64,000 nucleotides of DNA from Variovorax ginsengisoli (GCF_030811835.1 NZ_JAUSRO010000005.1:1-64000), one strand, 5' to 3'; shown: positions 18,704 through 28,103, counted from the stretch's first letter. A program made the numbers and translations. The notes: generated by a model from the letters alone, not told the origin.

Positions 18704-19669
18704 TCATCCCTCTCCTTCGGCGGCTGGAAAACCCTCGGCCAGATGCTCGCGCAGATGGTCGACCAGGCACTGCACCGCACGCGGGACGTGCGGCGACCAG
18801 GGCCTGATGGCATGGATGCGGTCGCCGAACACCCCTTGCGGCTGCCAGTCGGGCATCACCGCCTGCAACGCCTGCGTTCGCAGGTGCGTGCTGGCGCTGA
18901 AGTCGGGCAGCAGCCCGATGCCCAGCCCGCAGAGCACCGCGTCGCGCAGCGCCTCGCTGTTGTTCGCCTTGAACGGGCCGGCCACGGGCACGCGCACCGG
19001 CTCGCGGGCCGCGCCGCCAGGCCGCCGACCGCTTGCGCGCTCGAACGACCAGGCCGCCTGACCGGCGCCGTCGCGCAGGTAGAGCAGGCAGTCGTGATCG
19101 ACCAGCTCCGACGGATGCGTGGGCGTCCCGCGGCGCTGCAGGTAGTCGCCGGTGGCCACCAGCAGCGAGCGCGTCTCGCACAGCGTCCAGGCCACGTGCG
19201 TGTCGGGTGGCGCGTGGGTGTGGCGGATCGCCAGGTCGAAACCCTCCTGCGCCAGGTTCACGAAGCGGTCGGTCAGCTCGAGCTCGATGCGGATCTCGGG
19301 GTAGCGCAGCAGGAAGCGGGCGATCAGCCCGGTCATGTGCTGGCGTCCGAGCGCCACCGGCGCCGTCACCCGCACCAGGCCGCGTGGCGTGCTCGCGAGG
19401 TCGCGCACCGCGGTGAAGCTCTGCGCGATGCGCGTGAACGACAGCTCGGTCTCCGCCGCCAGTTGCTGGCCGGCCGCAGTGAGTGCAACCGAGCGCGTGG
19501 TGCGCTGCACCAGCGGCATGCCCGCTGCACGCTCGAGCTCGGCAATGCGCATGCTCACCGAAGCCTTGGAGATGCCCAGGCGGCGCGCGGCCTGGGTGTA
19601 GCTGCGTGTCTGCGCCAGTACCACCAGCAAGTGCACGTCGGCGAAAACGGGGTCGGACGAGGGGGTCAT
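18704..19669 (-). CDS. LysR-family transcriptional regulator, divergent from mmsA
   Basis: 321 residues. The helix-turn-helix is in RSYTQAARRLGISKASVSMR, followed by the substrate-binding domain. It starts at 19669 (MTPSSDPVFADVHLL). The frame stays open far upstream, antisense to mmsA, which is not coding. It probably regulates mmsA and the following GMC oxidoreductase; a dyad lies in the 114-base divergent gap. The inducer is unknown. Confidence 0.88.
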   Translation of the reverse strand: MTPSSDPVFADVHLLVVLAQTRSYTQAARRLGISKASVSMRIAELERAAGMPLVQRTTRSVALTAAGQQLAAETELSFTRIAQSFTAVRDLASTPRGLVRVTAPVALGRQHMTGLIARFLLRYPEIRIELELTDRFVNLAQEGFDLAIRHTHAPPDTHVAWTLCETRSLLVATGDYLQRRGTPTHPSELVDHDCLLYLRDGAGQAAWSFERASGRRPGGAAREPVRVPVAGPFKANNSEALRDAVLCGLGIGLLPDFSASTHLRTQALQAVMPDWQPQGVFGDRIHAIRPWSPHVPRAVQCLVDHLREHLAEGFPAAEGEG

Positions 19670-19680
19670 GCGTCGCACAG

Positions 19681-19698
19681 TGTTCAGGAATTTGAACA
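19681..19698. promoter_or_regulatory. Candidate LysR operator in the LysR-mmsA gap
   Basis: The inverted repeat TGTTCA-ggaatt-TGAACA has perfect 6-bp arms and lies 12 bases upstream of the LysR start and about 86 bases upstream of mmsA. Position and T-N11-A form suit an autoregulatory LysR site. Confidence 0.45.
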
Positions 19699-19783
19699 AT
19701 GTAATCAGTAATCCGGTATTTCCAAAGTACGGAGCCGAGCCTAGACTTGCGCCACATTGCACCAGCCCCAAGGACCCCTTTTC

Positions 19784-21313
19784 ATGAACGCACCCGTACG
19801 CCCCGCCCTCGCCGCCCTTGACCACTGGGTGGGCGGCCAACCCGTTGCCAGCCAGAGCGGCCGCCGCCAGGACGTGACCAATCCGGCCACGGGTGCCGTC
19901 ACCGGCAGCGTGGCGCTGGCCGACAGCAGCGAGGTTGCCGCTGCCGTGGCTGCCGCCCATGCGGCCTTCCCCAAGTGGGCCGACACGCCGCCGATCCGCC
20001 GTGCCCGCGTCATGTTCAAGTTCCTCGAGCTGCTGAACCTGCACAAGGACGAACTGGCCCACCTGATCACCGCCGAACACGGCAAGGTGTTCACCGACGC
20101 GCAGGGCGAAGTCAGCCGCGGCATCGACATCGTCGAATTCGCCTGCGGCATTCCGCAACTGCTCAAGGGCGACTTCACCGACCAGGTGTCCACCGGCATC
20201 GACAACTGGACGCTGCGCCAGTCGCTGGGCGTGGTCGCGGGCATCACGCCCTTCAATTTCCCGGTGATGGTGCCGATGTGGATGTTCCCGGTGGCCATCG
20301 CCGCGGGCAACACCTTCATCCTCAAGCCCAGCCCGACCGACCCGAGCGCGTCGCTGCGCATGGCCGAGCTGCTCAAGGAAGCCGGCCTGCCCGACGGCGT
20401 GTTCAACGTCGTGCAAGGGGATAAGGCGGCCGTCGACGCGCTGCTGGAGCACCCCGACGTCAAGGCCATCAGCTTCGTCGGCTCCACGCCCATCGCCAAC
20501 TACATCTACGAAACCGGCGCCCGCCATGGCAAGCGCGTGCAGGCCCTGGGCGGCGCGAAGAACCACATGGTGGTGATGCCCGATGCCGACATCGACCAGG
20601 TGGTCGATGCGCTGATCGGCGCGGGCTACGGCTCGGCCGGCGAACGCTGCATGGCGATCTCGGTGGCCGTGCTGGTGGGCGATGTGGCCGACAAGGTCGT
20701 GGCCCAACTGGTCGAGCGCACGAAGACGCTCAAGGTGCTCGACGGCGAGAACCTCGCAGCCGAAATGGGCCCGATCGTCACCCGCGCCGCGCACGAGCGC
20801 ATCACCGGCTACATCGATCTGGGCGAAAAGGAAGGCGCAAAGCTGCTGGTCGACGGCCGCGGCTTTCAGGGAGCGGCGGCAGGCAAGGGCTGCGACAACG
20901 GCTTCTGGATGGGCGGCACGCTGTTCGACCACGTCACGCCCGAGATGCGCATCTACAAGGAAGAGATCTTCGGCCCGGTGCTCGGCTGCGTGCGCGTGGA
21001 CGACCTGGCGGCAGCCGTCGACCTGATCAATGCCCATGAGTTCGGCAACGGCGTGAGCTGCTTCACCCGCGACGGCAACGTGGCGCGCGAGTTCTCGCGC
21101 CGCATCCAGGTCGGCATGGTGGGCATCAACGTGCCGATTCCGGTGCCGATGGCCTGGCATGGCTTCGGCGGCTGGAAGCGCTCGCTGTTCGGCGACATGC
21201 ATGCCTATGGCGAGGAAGGCGTGCGCTTCTACACGAAGCAAAAGAGCATCATGCAGCGCTGGCCCGAAAGCATCGGCAAGGGCGCAGAGTTCGTGATGCC
21301 CACGGCGAAATAA
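19784..21313 (+). CDS. mmsA: CoA-acylating methylmalonate-semialdehyde dehydrogenase
   Basis: 509 residues of aldehyde dehydrogenase fold. The catalytic cysteine is in the family-typical [14 protein letters not shown], with [16 protein letters not shown] and the [17 protein letters not shown] segment that marks MmsA/IolA enzymes. It converts methylmalonate semialdehyde to propionyl-CoA in valine breakdown, or malonate semialdehyde to acetyl-CoA in inositol breakdown. Start 19784 ([10 protein letters not shown]) is supported by the family. The valine partner genes are not adjacent, which leaves the pathway open. A repeat element begins directly after the TAA. Confidence 0.95.
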   Translation: MNAPVRPALAALDHWVGGQPVASQSGRRQDVTNPATGAVTGSVALADSSEVAAAVAAAHAAFPKWADTPPIRRARVMFKFLELLNLHKDELAHLITAEHGKVFTDAQGEVSRGIDIVEFACGIPQLLKGDFTDQVSTGIDNWTLRQSLGVVAGITPFNFPVMVPMWMFPVAIAAGNTFILKPSPTDPSASLRMAELLKEAGLPDGVFNVVQGDKAAVDALLEHPDVKAISFVGSTPIANYIYETGARHGKRVQALGGAKNHMVVMPDADIDQVVDALIGAGYGSAGERCMAISVAVLVGDVADKVVAQLVERTKTLKVLDGENLAAEMGPIVTRAAHERITGYIDLGEKEGAKLLVDGRGFQGAAAGKGCDNGFWMGGTLFDHVTPEMRIYKEEIFGPVLGCVRVDDLAAAVDLINAHEFGNGVSCFTRDGNVAREFSRRIQVGMVGINVPIPVPMAWHGFGGWKRSLFGDMHAYGEEGVRFYTKQKSIMQRWPESIGKGAEFVMPTAK

Positions 21314-21370
21314 GCTCACCCCCCAGGCTGAGGGGGCGCTCCCGGCGGCCCGGCAAAGCCGGTTGCACGG
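21314..21370 (+). repeat. Intergenic 3'-end repeat, copy 1 (after mmsA)
   Basis: It begins GCTCACCCCCCAGGCT right after the mmsA stop and ends with GCGGCCCGGCAAAGCCGGTT. The same ends recur at 32174-32264 and, inverted, at 35869-35964. The distal part folds as CCGGC-AAA-GCCGG. The middle is shorter than in the other copies. Confidence 0.7.
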
Positions 21371-21435
21371 GAGCTGTGAAGAAACCGGGTACAACGGTGC
21401 GACTGCCAACAATGACAAGGCCGGAGACAACACCC

Positions 21436-23076
21436 TTGAGCGACACCACATTCGACTACATCGTCATCGGCGGCGGCACGGCCGGCGCGCTGATGTGCAA
21501 CCGGCTCTCGGCGAACAAGCGCAAGCGCGTGCTGCTGATCGAGGCGGGCCGCCGCGACGACTACCACTGGATCCACATTCCGGTCGGCTACCTCTACTGC
21601 ATCGGCAACCCGCGCACCGACTGGCTCTACAGCACCGAGCCCGACCCGGGCCTCAACGGCCGCACGCTGCGCTACCCGCGCGGCAAGACGCTCGGCGGCA
21701 GTTCCAGCATCAACGGGATGATCTACATGCGCGGCCAGTCGCGCGACTACGACCAGTGGGCGCAGCTCACCGCCGACGACGCATGGCGCTGGGACCAGGT
21801 GCTGCCGGCCTTCAAGCAGCACGAGGACCACTACCTCGGCGCCGACGAGATGCACGGCGCGGGCGGCGAGTGGCGGGTCGAGAAGCAGCGCCTGCGTTGG
21901 GACATCCTCGATGCCTTCGCGCAGGCCGCGCAGGAAGCCGGCATTCCGCATTCCACCGACTTCAACCGCGGCAGCAACGAAGGCGTGGGCTACTTCCAGG
22001 TCAACCAGAAGAACGGCTGGCGCTGGAACACCGCCAAAGCCTTCCTGCGACCGACCTGCTATGGCCGGCCGAACTTCGAGATGTGGACCGGCGCGCAAGT
22101 CACGAAGCTGATCGTCGAGACGCAGCCCGATGGCACGCAGCGCTGCACCGGCGCGCAGGTGTGGGACGGCCAGGAGATGGTGACGGCGCACGCCACCGCC
22201 GAAGTGCTGCTGTGCGCCGGCAGCATTGGTTCGCCGCAGACGCTGCAGCTCTCGGGCATCGGCCCGGCCGACCTGCTGCGCGAGCGCGGCATCGACGTGG
22301 TGGCCGACCTGCCGGGCGTGGGCGCGAACCTGCAGGACCATCTGCAGATCCGCGCGGTGTTCAAGATCGACGGCGCGCCGACGCTCAACGTGCTGGCGTC
22401 GTCGATGATGGGCAAGGCGAAGATCGGCCTCGAGTACCTGATGAAGCGCAGCGGGCCGATGAGCATGGCGCCCTCGCAGCTGGGCGCCTTCACGCGCAGT
22501 TCGCCCGACCACGAATGGCCGAACCTCGAGTACCACGTGCAGCCGCTGTCGCTCGACGCCTTCGGCGATCCGCTGCACGCCTTCCCGGCCTTCACCGCGA
22601 GCGTGTGCAACCTGAACCCGACGAGCCGCGGCTCGGTGCGCATCAAGAGCGCGCGCTTCGAGGACGCACCGGCGATCGCGCCGAACTACCTGAGCACCGA
22701 CGAAGACCGGAAGGTCGCGGCCGATTCGCTGCGCGTGACGCGCCGCATCGCCGCGCAGCCGGCGCTCGCCAAGTACAAGCCGGTCGAATGGAAGCCGGGG
22801 CCGCAGTACGAGAGCGACGACGATCTGGCACGTCTGGCTGGAGATATTGCGACCACCATCTTCCATCCGGTGGGCACGACGAAGATGGGCGCCGATGGCG
22901 ATCCGATGGCGGTGCTGGATTCGCGCTTGCGGGTGCGGGACGGGCGCGGGGGTTTGATTGCCGGCCTGCGCGTCGTCGATGCCGGTGCGATGCCGACGAT
23001 CACGAGCGGGAACACGAACAGCCCGACGTTGATGATGGCGGAGAAGGCTGCGGGGTGGGTTCGTTTGGGGGATTGA
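21436..23076 (+). CDS. GMC-family oxidoreductase (choline dehydrogenase-like)
   Basis: 546 residues. The N-terminal FAD site is FDYIVIGGGTAGALMCNRLS, with GMC signatures PRGKTLGGSSSINGMIYMRG and LCAGSIGSPQTLQLSGIG. The C-terminal active site region is FHPVGTTKMG with DAGAMPTITSGNTNSP. The family oxidises alcohols, as in choline to betaine aldehyde, using FAD; the substrate here is unknown. A TTG start at 21436 has GGAG 9 bases upstream. ATG 21412 and GTG 21376 are in frame but lack a ribosome site. It follows mmsA with a repeat between. Confidence 0.9.
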   Translation: MSDTTFDYIVIGGGTAGALMCNRLSANKRKRVLLIEAGRRDDYHWIHIPVGYLYCIGNPRTDWLYSTEPDPGLNGRTLRYPRGKTLGGSSSINGMIYMRGQSRDYDQWAQLTADDAWRWDQVLPAFKQHEDHYLGADEMHGAGGEWRVEKQRLRWDILDAFAQAAQEAGIPHSTDFNRGSNEGVGYFQVNQKNGWRWNTAKAFLRPTCYGRPNFEMWTGAQVTKLIVETQPDGTQRCTGAQVWDGQEMVTAHATAEVLLCAGSIGSPQTLQLSGIGPADLLRERGIDVVADLPGVGANLQDHLQIRAVFKIDGAPTLNVLASSMMGKAKIGLEYLMKRSGPMSMAPSQLGAFTRSSPDHEWPNLEYHVQPLSLDAFGDPLHAFPAFTASVCNLNPTSRGSVRIKSARFEDAPAIAPNYLSTDEDRKVAADSLRVTRRIAAQPALAKYKPVEWKPGPQYESDDDLARLAGDIATTIFHPVGTTKMGADGDPMAVLDSRLRVRDGRGGLIAGLRVVDAGAMPTITSGNTNSPTLMMAEKAAGWVRLGD

Positions 23077-23141
23077 CTGTGGCTTGACGTTGGTCAGAGC
23101 GCCCGACAGGCGGTGCGGGATGCACAACCATCGCGCGTCCA

Positions 23142-23325
23142 CGTCGGCGGGCGGTAGGCCTACGGGCGGCTGTCCGGCTCCGGCGAGCACCGCAGCCAAA
23201 GGCGGATCAGGGCCGCGCATGTTTGAGCGAAGCGAGTTTGCGCGGACCCCGCCTTTGGCGAGGAGCAGCAGCGAAGTCCGAAGGACCGGAGACGTCTGCC
23301 GCCCGCAGGCCTACCGCCCGCCGAC
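23142..23325. repeat. Nested inverted-repeat element in a convergent gap
   Basis: The outer arms at 23142-23170 and 23297-23325 are 29 bp with a single mismatch (core GGCGGGCGGTAGGCCT). Inside, GCCAAAGGCGG (23195-23205) pairs with 23249-23259, and CCGCGCA (23213-23219) with TGCGCGG (23239-23245), around a loop reading TTTGAGCGAAGCGAG. The whole can form one long hairpin of about 180 nt. It lies between the convergent GMC gene and solute-binding protein gene and fills most of the 279-base gap. It may be a REP/MITE-like element or a bidirectional terminator. Confidence 0.65.
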
Positions 23326-23355
23326 GCCACCCCGCACTCACTGCAACCCAAACGT

Positions 23356-24432
23356 TCACCGCTCAATCGTCTTGTTCCACCGCGCATTCCAAGCCGGCCG
23401 GTTCGCATTGATGCTGTCCCAGTCCACCGTGATCGCCGTCTTCATGTAGCCGTTGATCGCGGCCACCTGCGCGGCGCCCTCGCCCACGACCGGCGCCTTG
23501 GGGTTGGTTGGGATCTGGCTGCCGTACTGCAGCACGTTCGCCTGCGCCAGCGGCGAGAGCAGGAACTCTGTCAGCTTCTGCGCCAGCTCGGGCTCGCTGT
23601 TGTTGGCGATCACGCACTGGCCGACGATCAACACCACGGCGCCTTCCTTCGGGTTCGCGTATTCGACCGGGATGCCCTTGGTCTTCATGGCGGCCACGGC
23701 CGTCGGGGTCAGCGGGAAGATCGCGGCCTCGTTGGTCTGGACCATCTCGGAGAGCTTGGCCGAACTCGGGATGTACTCCAGCACGTTCGGGCCGATGGTC
23801 GTCGGCCAGGCCTTGAAGCCCGGCTCGACGTTCTTCTCGCTACCGCCCTGGATGCGGTTGAACATCAGGAAGCCGTGCAGCCCGAAGGACGACGCCGAGG
23901 CCGACTGAAACACCACCTTGCCTTTGAACTTCGGGTCGGCCAGGTCCATCCACGAGGTCGGCGGCGCCCAGCCCTTCTCCTTGAACATCTTCGCGTTGTA
24001 GGCCAGGCCGGTCATGCCCAGGCTCACGCCGCTGGCCATGTCGCCCTTGAAGCGTGCGGCCGGGTAGATCTCGTTGAGCGCGGCGCTCGGGCGTTGCTTC
24101 TCGCACAGGCCCATGCCGATGGCGCGCGCCATGATGCCGTCGTCGAGGAACATCACGTGCATCTGCGGACGGTCCTTGTTGGCCTGCGCCTTGGCCAGGA
24201 TGTCGGACGAGGTGCCGGGCACGACCACCACCTTGACATTGTTGGCCTTCTCGAAAGCCGGGAAGACGTACTGCGTGTACGCCTTCTCGAAGGTGCCGCC
24301 GTTCATGCCGATGTAGATCGTCTTGGTCTGCGCGCCGGCCATGCCGGTGACGGCCAGCGCAGCGGCGGCCACCGCGGTGAAGACGGTGCGGCGCAGGGCC
24401 GCGGACGGTGAGGCGATGCGGGGGATGGACAT
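23356..24432 (-). CDS. ABC transporter substrate-binding protein (PotD/spermidine-putrescine type)
   Basis: 358 residues. The Sec signal is about residues 1-34 (RRTVFTAVAAAALAVTGMAG, then AQ). The mature protein is an extracellular solute-binding protein of the polyamine class (IYIGMNGGTFEKAYTQYVFP, SWMDLADPKFKGKVVF, VEYANPKEGAVVLIVGQCVI). It captures the substrate in the periplasm for the permease pair encoded upstream. AAAGGAAA precedes ATG 24432. It is the last gene of the seven-gene operon, 44 bases after the oxidase gene. The true ligand is unknown. Confidence 0.92.
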   Translation of the reverse strand: MSIPRIASPSAALRRTVFTAVAAAALAVTGMAGAQTKTIYIGMNGGTFEKAYTQYVFPAFEKANNVKVVVVPGTSSDILAKAQANKDRPQMHVMFLDDGIMARAIGMGLCEKQRPSAALNEIYPAARFKGDMASGVSLGMTGLAYNAKMFKEKGWAPPTSWMDLADPKFKGKVVFQSASASSFGLHGFLMFNRIQGGSEKNVEPGFKAWPTTIGPNVLEYIPSSAKLSEMVQTNEAAIFPLTPTAVAAMKTKGIPVEYANPKEGAVVLIVGQCVIANNSEPELAQKLTEFLLSPLAQANVLQYGSQIPTNPKAPVVGEGAAQVAAINGYMKTAITVDWDSINANRPAWNARWNKTIER

Positions 24433-24476
24433 GGCTTTCCTTTCGGTGGGTGAAGGGGATGCTGAGAGAGAACGGT

Positions 24477-25619
24477 TCAATGCGCGAGCGCAGGCTCGAC
24501 GACGGATGTGTGGGCGAAGCGGTCGATGGCGAAGGCGTCGATGGGCGTGGCGCTCTGGCCATCGCTCACCAGCTCCGCCAGCACCTCGCCGACTGCGGGC
24601 CCGATCTGGAAGCCGGCGCCGGCGAAGCCGAAGCCGTGGAACAGCCCGGTCGTGGTGCGGCTCGGGCCGACCACGGGTTGTCGATCTGGCAGGTATCCCT
24701 CGGTGCCGCTCCAGGTGCGGATGAAATGGGCATGGCGCAGCACGGGCAGCAGTTCGATCGCCTGCGTGGCGAGCGCGGCCATCGACGCACGATCGGAACG
24801 CGCGCGGTCGGCATCGAGCGCACGACCCGGCCCGCCGCCGAGCACCAGGTTGCCGCGCGCGACCTGGCGGCAGTACACGCTGCCGCCTTCCACGCCCAGG
24901 CTCCAGTGCATGAAGAAGGGCATCGGCTCGGTCACCGCCATGGCCGGATGGCCGGACTGCATCGGCACCGCATCGCCGAACTGCGCGGCGATGCTGTTGG
25001 CCCAGGCGCCCGCGCAATTGAGCAGCACCTGCGACTTCACCTGCAGCGCATTGCCCGCACGCAGATGGAAGAACTGGCCGTCGTGCGCGATCTCGTCGAC
25101 CCGCGTGCGCTCGTGGATGTCCGCACCCGCACGACGCGCCGCGAGCGCGAAGGCCGGCGACACCAGGCGCGGATTGGCCTGGCCGTCTTCGAGGCAGAGC
25201 GAGCCACCGACCGCCTTGCCGCCGAGCCACGGGCACTGCGCCCGCAGCCGCGCACCCGAGAGGATGTCGATGCCCAGGTCGAAGTCGCGCGCGCTGTCGC
25301 GATAGGCTTCCAGCGCGGCCAGGTCGGCCTCGCTGCGGGCGATCTTGAAGTGGCCTGATCGGATGTATTCGCCGTCGGTGCCGAGCAGTTCGGGCAGCCG
25401 CCCCCAGATGCCGTGCGCGCGCTGCGCCAGCGGCAGCTGGCTGATCGGCCGGCCCTGGCGCCGCACGCCGCCGTAGTTCACGCCGCTCGATCGCGAACCG
25501 CACAGGTCGCGTTCCAGCAGCACCACGCGCAGCCCCTTGCGGCGCAGCGCCAGCGCGGCCGAGCTGCCGACGATGCCGCCGCCGACGATGGCGATATCGG
25601 TCACGATGTGCTGCGTCAT
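24477..25619 (-). CDS. FAD-dependent amine/amino-acid oxidoreductase (HcnC/OoxB/DadA-like)
   Basis: 380 residues. The DAO fold has FAD motif DIAIVGGGIVGSSAALALRR and the C-terminal GFAGAGFQIGPAVGEVLAEL. The gene set and order (2Fe-2S protein, BFD-type flavoprotein, this protein) match HcnABC, opine oxidases and D-hydroxyproline dehydrogenase, in which this is the catalytic beta subunit. It probably oxidises an N-substituted amino acid or secondary amine imported by the linked ABC system. The start overlaps the upstream stop by 4 bases (ATGA). Confidence 0.88.
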   Translation of the reverse strand: MTQHIVTDIAIVGGGIVGSSAALALRRKGLRVVLLERDLCGSRSSGVNYGGVRRQGRPISQLPLAQRAHGIWGRLPELLGTDGEYIRSGHFKIARSEADLAALEAYRDSARDFDLGIDILSGARLRAQCPWLGGKAVGGSLCLEDGQANPRLVSPAFALAARRAGADIHERTRVDEIAHDGQFFHLRAGNALQVKSQVLLNCAGAWANSIAAQFGDAVPMQSGHPAMAVTEPMPFFMHWSLGVEGGSVYCRQVARGNLVLGGGPGRALDADRARSDRASMAALATQAIELLPVLRHAHFIRTWSGTEGYLPDRQPVVGPSRTTTGLFHGFGFAGAGFQIGPAVGEVLAELVSDGQSATPIDAFAIDRFAHTSVVEPALAH

Positions 25620-27010
25620 GCGGCCACCTCTTTATCGGCCGCGTGCACCAGATGGATCGGGATCGGCTTGATCGGCGCCTGCCCGCGGAAGCGGCCGACC
25701 TGCTGCACTGGCTGGCCGGTGGCCTGCGCGAGGATCTCCGCCGCCGCCACGCCGCACATGCGGCCCTGGCAACGGCCCATGCCGACGCGCGTCAGTGCCT
25801 TGAGCCGGTTCATTTCGTCGGCCCCGCTGTCGGCGACGGCGCGACGCAACTCGCCGGCCGTGACGTTTTCGCAGCGGCACACGACGAGATCGTCGGGCGC
25901 CTGCGCGGCCCAATCGTCGGGAAAGGGAAAGGCGCGTTCCAGCCCTGCGCGGAAGCCCATGAGCTTTTCGAGCTTCTGCTGCAACCCATTGGCACGCTGC
26001 GCATCGACAGTCACGCCGTGGTCGGCCAGCAGCGTGAGGGCCGCGAGTTCGCCCGCCCACTCGGCCGCATCGGCGCCCATGATGCCAGCGCCATCGCCCG
26101 CGAGGTAAACGCCCGGCACGCTGGAGCGCCCTGCCGCATCGCGCTCGGGCAGGTGCGCGCGGTGCATCGGCGCGAAGGTGAAGCGGCAGCCGAGCAGGTC
26201 GGCCAATTGGGTTTCGGAACGCAGCGCGTAACCAAAGCCGACGGCATCGCAGTCGAGCGAACGTTCGTGGCCGCCTTCGGCCCAGACGACCGAGCGCACA
26301 CGCTGGTCGCCCTGCATGCGGACCAGCCGCACGCCGTTGTGCATCGCCACGCCGTGCGCGCGCAGCCAAGCGACGTAGTACACGCCCTTCGCGAAAACCG
26401 CAGGTTGCCGAAGCATCGCCGGCACGGCCGCAAGCTGATCGCCGAAGCGCGCCGTGTCGAGCACCGCCGCCACCTCGACGCCGGCTTTCGCATACTGGTA
26501 CGCCACCAGATAGAGCAGCGGCCCGGTGCCCGCGAACACCACGCGAGAACCGATGGCGCAACCCTGGAACTTGAGCGCCACCTGCGCGCCGCCGAGCGTG
26601 TACACGCCGGGCAGCGTCCAGCCCGGCACGGGCAGCACCCGGTCGGTCGCGCCGGTGGCGACGATGAGCTGGCCGTAAGGCACGGTGCGCGTGGTCTGCG
26701 TGGGACCGTGCAGCACGTCGAGCCGGTGGTCCTGCACGTTCCACACGAGGCTGTCGGGCCGGTGGTCGATGCGGTCCTGCACACCGTCGATGGCCGCATG
26801 CACGGCGGTGGCGCGTGCGGCCTCGGTGCCGTAGAGCGTCCGCGGCGTGCGCTTGAAATGGGCGGGCGGGCGACGGTAGATCTGGCCGCCGGCACGCGCC
26901 GCCTCGTCGATCACGATCGGCCGCACGCCGTGCGCGGCCAGCGTCTGCGCCGCACGGATGCCGGCCGGGCCAGCGCCGACGATGACGGGCTGCAGTGCGG
27001 GCCTGGTCAT
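25616..27010 (-). CDS. FAD/NAD(P)-binding oxidoreductase with BFD-type [2Fe-2S] domain (HcnB/OoxA-like)
   Basis: 464 residues. The N-terminal pyridine nucleotide-disulfide oxidoreductase fold (PVIVGAGPAGIRAAQTLAAH, ATGATDRVLPVPGW, GVYLAGDGAGI) is followed by a C-terminal BFD-like cluster domain with CRCENVTAGEL and GRCQGRMCG. It is equivalent to the alpha subunit of opine oxidase/hydrogen cyanide synthase and passes electrons from the amine oxidase subunit. It overlaps both neighbours by 4 bases, so the subunits are made together. Confidence 0.9.
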   Translation of the reverse strand: MTRPALQPVIVGAGPAGIRAAQTLAAHGVRPIVIDEAARAGGQIYRRPPAHFKRTPRTLYGTEAARATAVHAAIDGVQDRIDHRPDSLVWNVQDHRLDVLHGPTQTTRTVPYGQLIVATGATDRVLPVPGWTLPGVYTLGGAQVALKFQGCAIGSRVVFAGTGPLLYLVAYQYAKAGVEVAAVLDTARFGDQLAAVPAMLRQPAVFAKGVYYVAWLRAHGVAMHNGVRLVRMQGDQRVRSVVWAEGGHERSLDCDAVGFGYALRSETQLADLLGCRFTFAPMHRAHLPERDAAGRSSVPGVYLAGDGAGIMGADAAEWAGELAALTLLADHGVTVDAQRANGLQQKLEKLMGFRAGLERAFPFPDDWAAQAPDDLVVCRCENVTAGELRRAVADSGADEMNRLKALTRVGMGRCQGRMCGVAAAEILAQATGQPVQQVGRFRGQAPIKPIPIHLVHAADKEVAA

Positions 27011-27309
27011 GCCGGCACCTCGCTGAGCAGCGCCATGCCCGGCGCAATGAAGGTCGAGCAGGCCCGCAGCCGCGCGCCGTCGGCGGTGGCGATCCAGCAG
27101 TCCTGGCAGGCGCCCATCATGCAGAAGCCTGCCCGCGGCTCGCCGCTGAATTCGTTGCGGCGCAATTGCGCGCCCTGCGTGAGCACGGCGGTCAGCACCG
27201 TGTCGCCTTCCAGCGCCTGCACCGGCCGTCCGTCGAGCGTGAACGACACAGCGGCGCGCTGCGTTTCGGCGACGCGGCGCAACAAGGGTTGTGCGGTGCC
27301 GAGGCTCAT
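27007..27309 (-). CDS. Small [2Fe-2S]-binding protein (HcnA/OoxX-like)
   Basis: 100 residues with a plant-type ferredoxin cluster: GFCMMGACQDCW and later LRACST supply the cysteines. The N-terminal strand VSFTLDGRPVQALEGDTVL matches the HcnA-like family. It is the gamma subunit of the three-part dehydrogenase. The start at 27309 overlaps the permease stop by 4 bases. The frame continues upstream inside the permease gene and is not coding there. Confidence 0.9.
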   Translation of the reverse strand: MSLGTAQPLLRRVAETQRAAVSFTLDGRPVQALEGDTVLTAVLTQGAQLRRNEFSGEPRAGFCMMGACQDCWIATADGARLRACSTFIAPGMALLSEVPA

Positions 27310-28103
27310 TTGTGCCCGCCCACCAGCACGCGGTCGAGGCCGTAGAGCCGGTCGAGCACGATCATTGCGACAGCCGTGACCGCGACCATCAGCGCCGACA
27401 CCGCCGCCATCAGCGGGTCGATGGACTCGGTCGCGTACATGTACATGCGCACCGGCAGGGTCACCGTGCTCGGCGAGGTCACGAAGATCGACATCGTCAC
27501 CTCGTCGAAGCTGTTGATGAAGGCCAGCAGCCAGCCGCCCGTCACACCCGGCAGGATCATCGGCAACGTGATGCGCCTGAACACCGTCGCCTGGCTCGCG
27601 CCCAGCGACAGCGCGGCCTGCTCGGCGCTGCGGTCGAAGCCCACCAGCGCGGCCACCACCAGGCGCAGTGTGTAGGGCGTGACGATCAGCGCGTGCGCAA
27701 AGATCAGGAAGCCGAAGCTGCCGGTGCCGCCGACCAGCGCGAACATCCGCAGCAGCGCGACGCCCAGCACCAGGTGCGGAATGATCAGTGGCGACAGGAA
27801 GAGCGCGTTGAGGAAGTCGCGCCCCGGAAAAGCGTAGCGCGTGATCGCCATGCCGGCCGGTACCGCGAGCAGCGTCGCGATGGTGGCGGAGGCAAGCGCC
27901 AGCCACAGGCTGTTCCAGAAGGACTGCATGAAGTCCGAATGCTCGAAGACCGCGCGGAACCAGCGCAGTGAGAACTCGGTCGTCGGCAAGGTCAGCGTGT
28001 TCTCGGGCGTGAAGGCGACCACGCAGACGACCACCAGGGGTGCCAGCATGAAGGCGATGACGAGCGCGTTGAACGCGAGGGCGAGGGGGCCGTTCTTCGA
28101 CAT
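27306..28103 (-). CDS. ABC transporter permease (PotC-like)
   Basis: 265 residues with about six transmembrane helices. The EAA loop is recognisable as EQAALSLGASQATVFRRITL, followed by PMILPGVTGGWLLAF. It is the second permease of a polyamine/opine-class importer. It overlaps the 2Fe-2S gene by 4 bases and is 3 bases from the upstream permease gene. Confidence 0.92.
   Translation of the reverse strand: MSKNGPLALAFNALVIAFMLAPLVVVCVVAFTPENTLTLPTTEFSLRWFRAVFEHSDFMQSFWNSLWLALASATIATLLAVPAGMAITRYAFPGRDFLNALFLSPLIIPHLVLGVALLRMFALVGGTGSFGFLIFAHALIVTPYTLRLVVAALVGFDRSAEQAALSLGASQATVFRRITLPMILPGVTGGWLLAFINSFDEVTMSIFVTSPSTVTLPVRMYMYATESIDPLMAAVSALMVAVTAVAMIVLDRLYGLDRVLVGGHK

Noticed and set aside
19670..21451. 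N-terminal extension of the LysR gene through the mmsA antisense strand
   Set aside because: The frame is merely open; the LysR domain begins at 19669 and the extension is antisense to mmsA.
21316..23220. Minus-strand open frame of 634 codons opposite the GMC gene
   Set aside because: Shadow of a gene with intact GMC signatures; no motif of its own.
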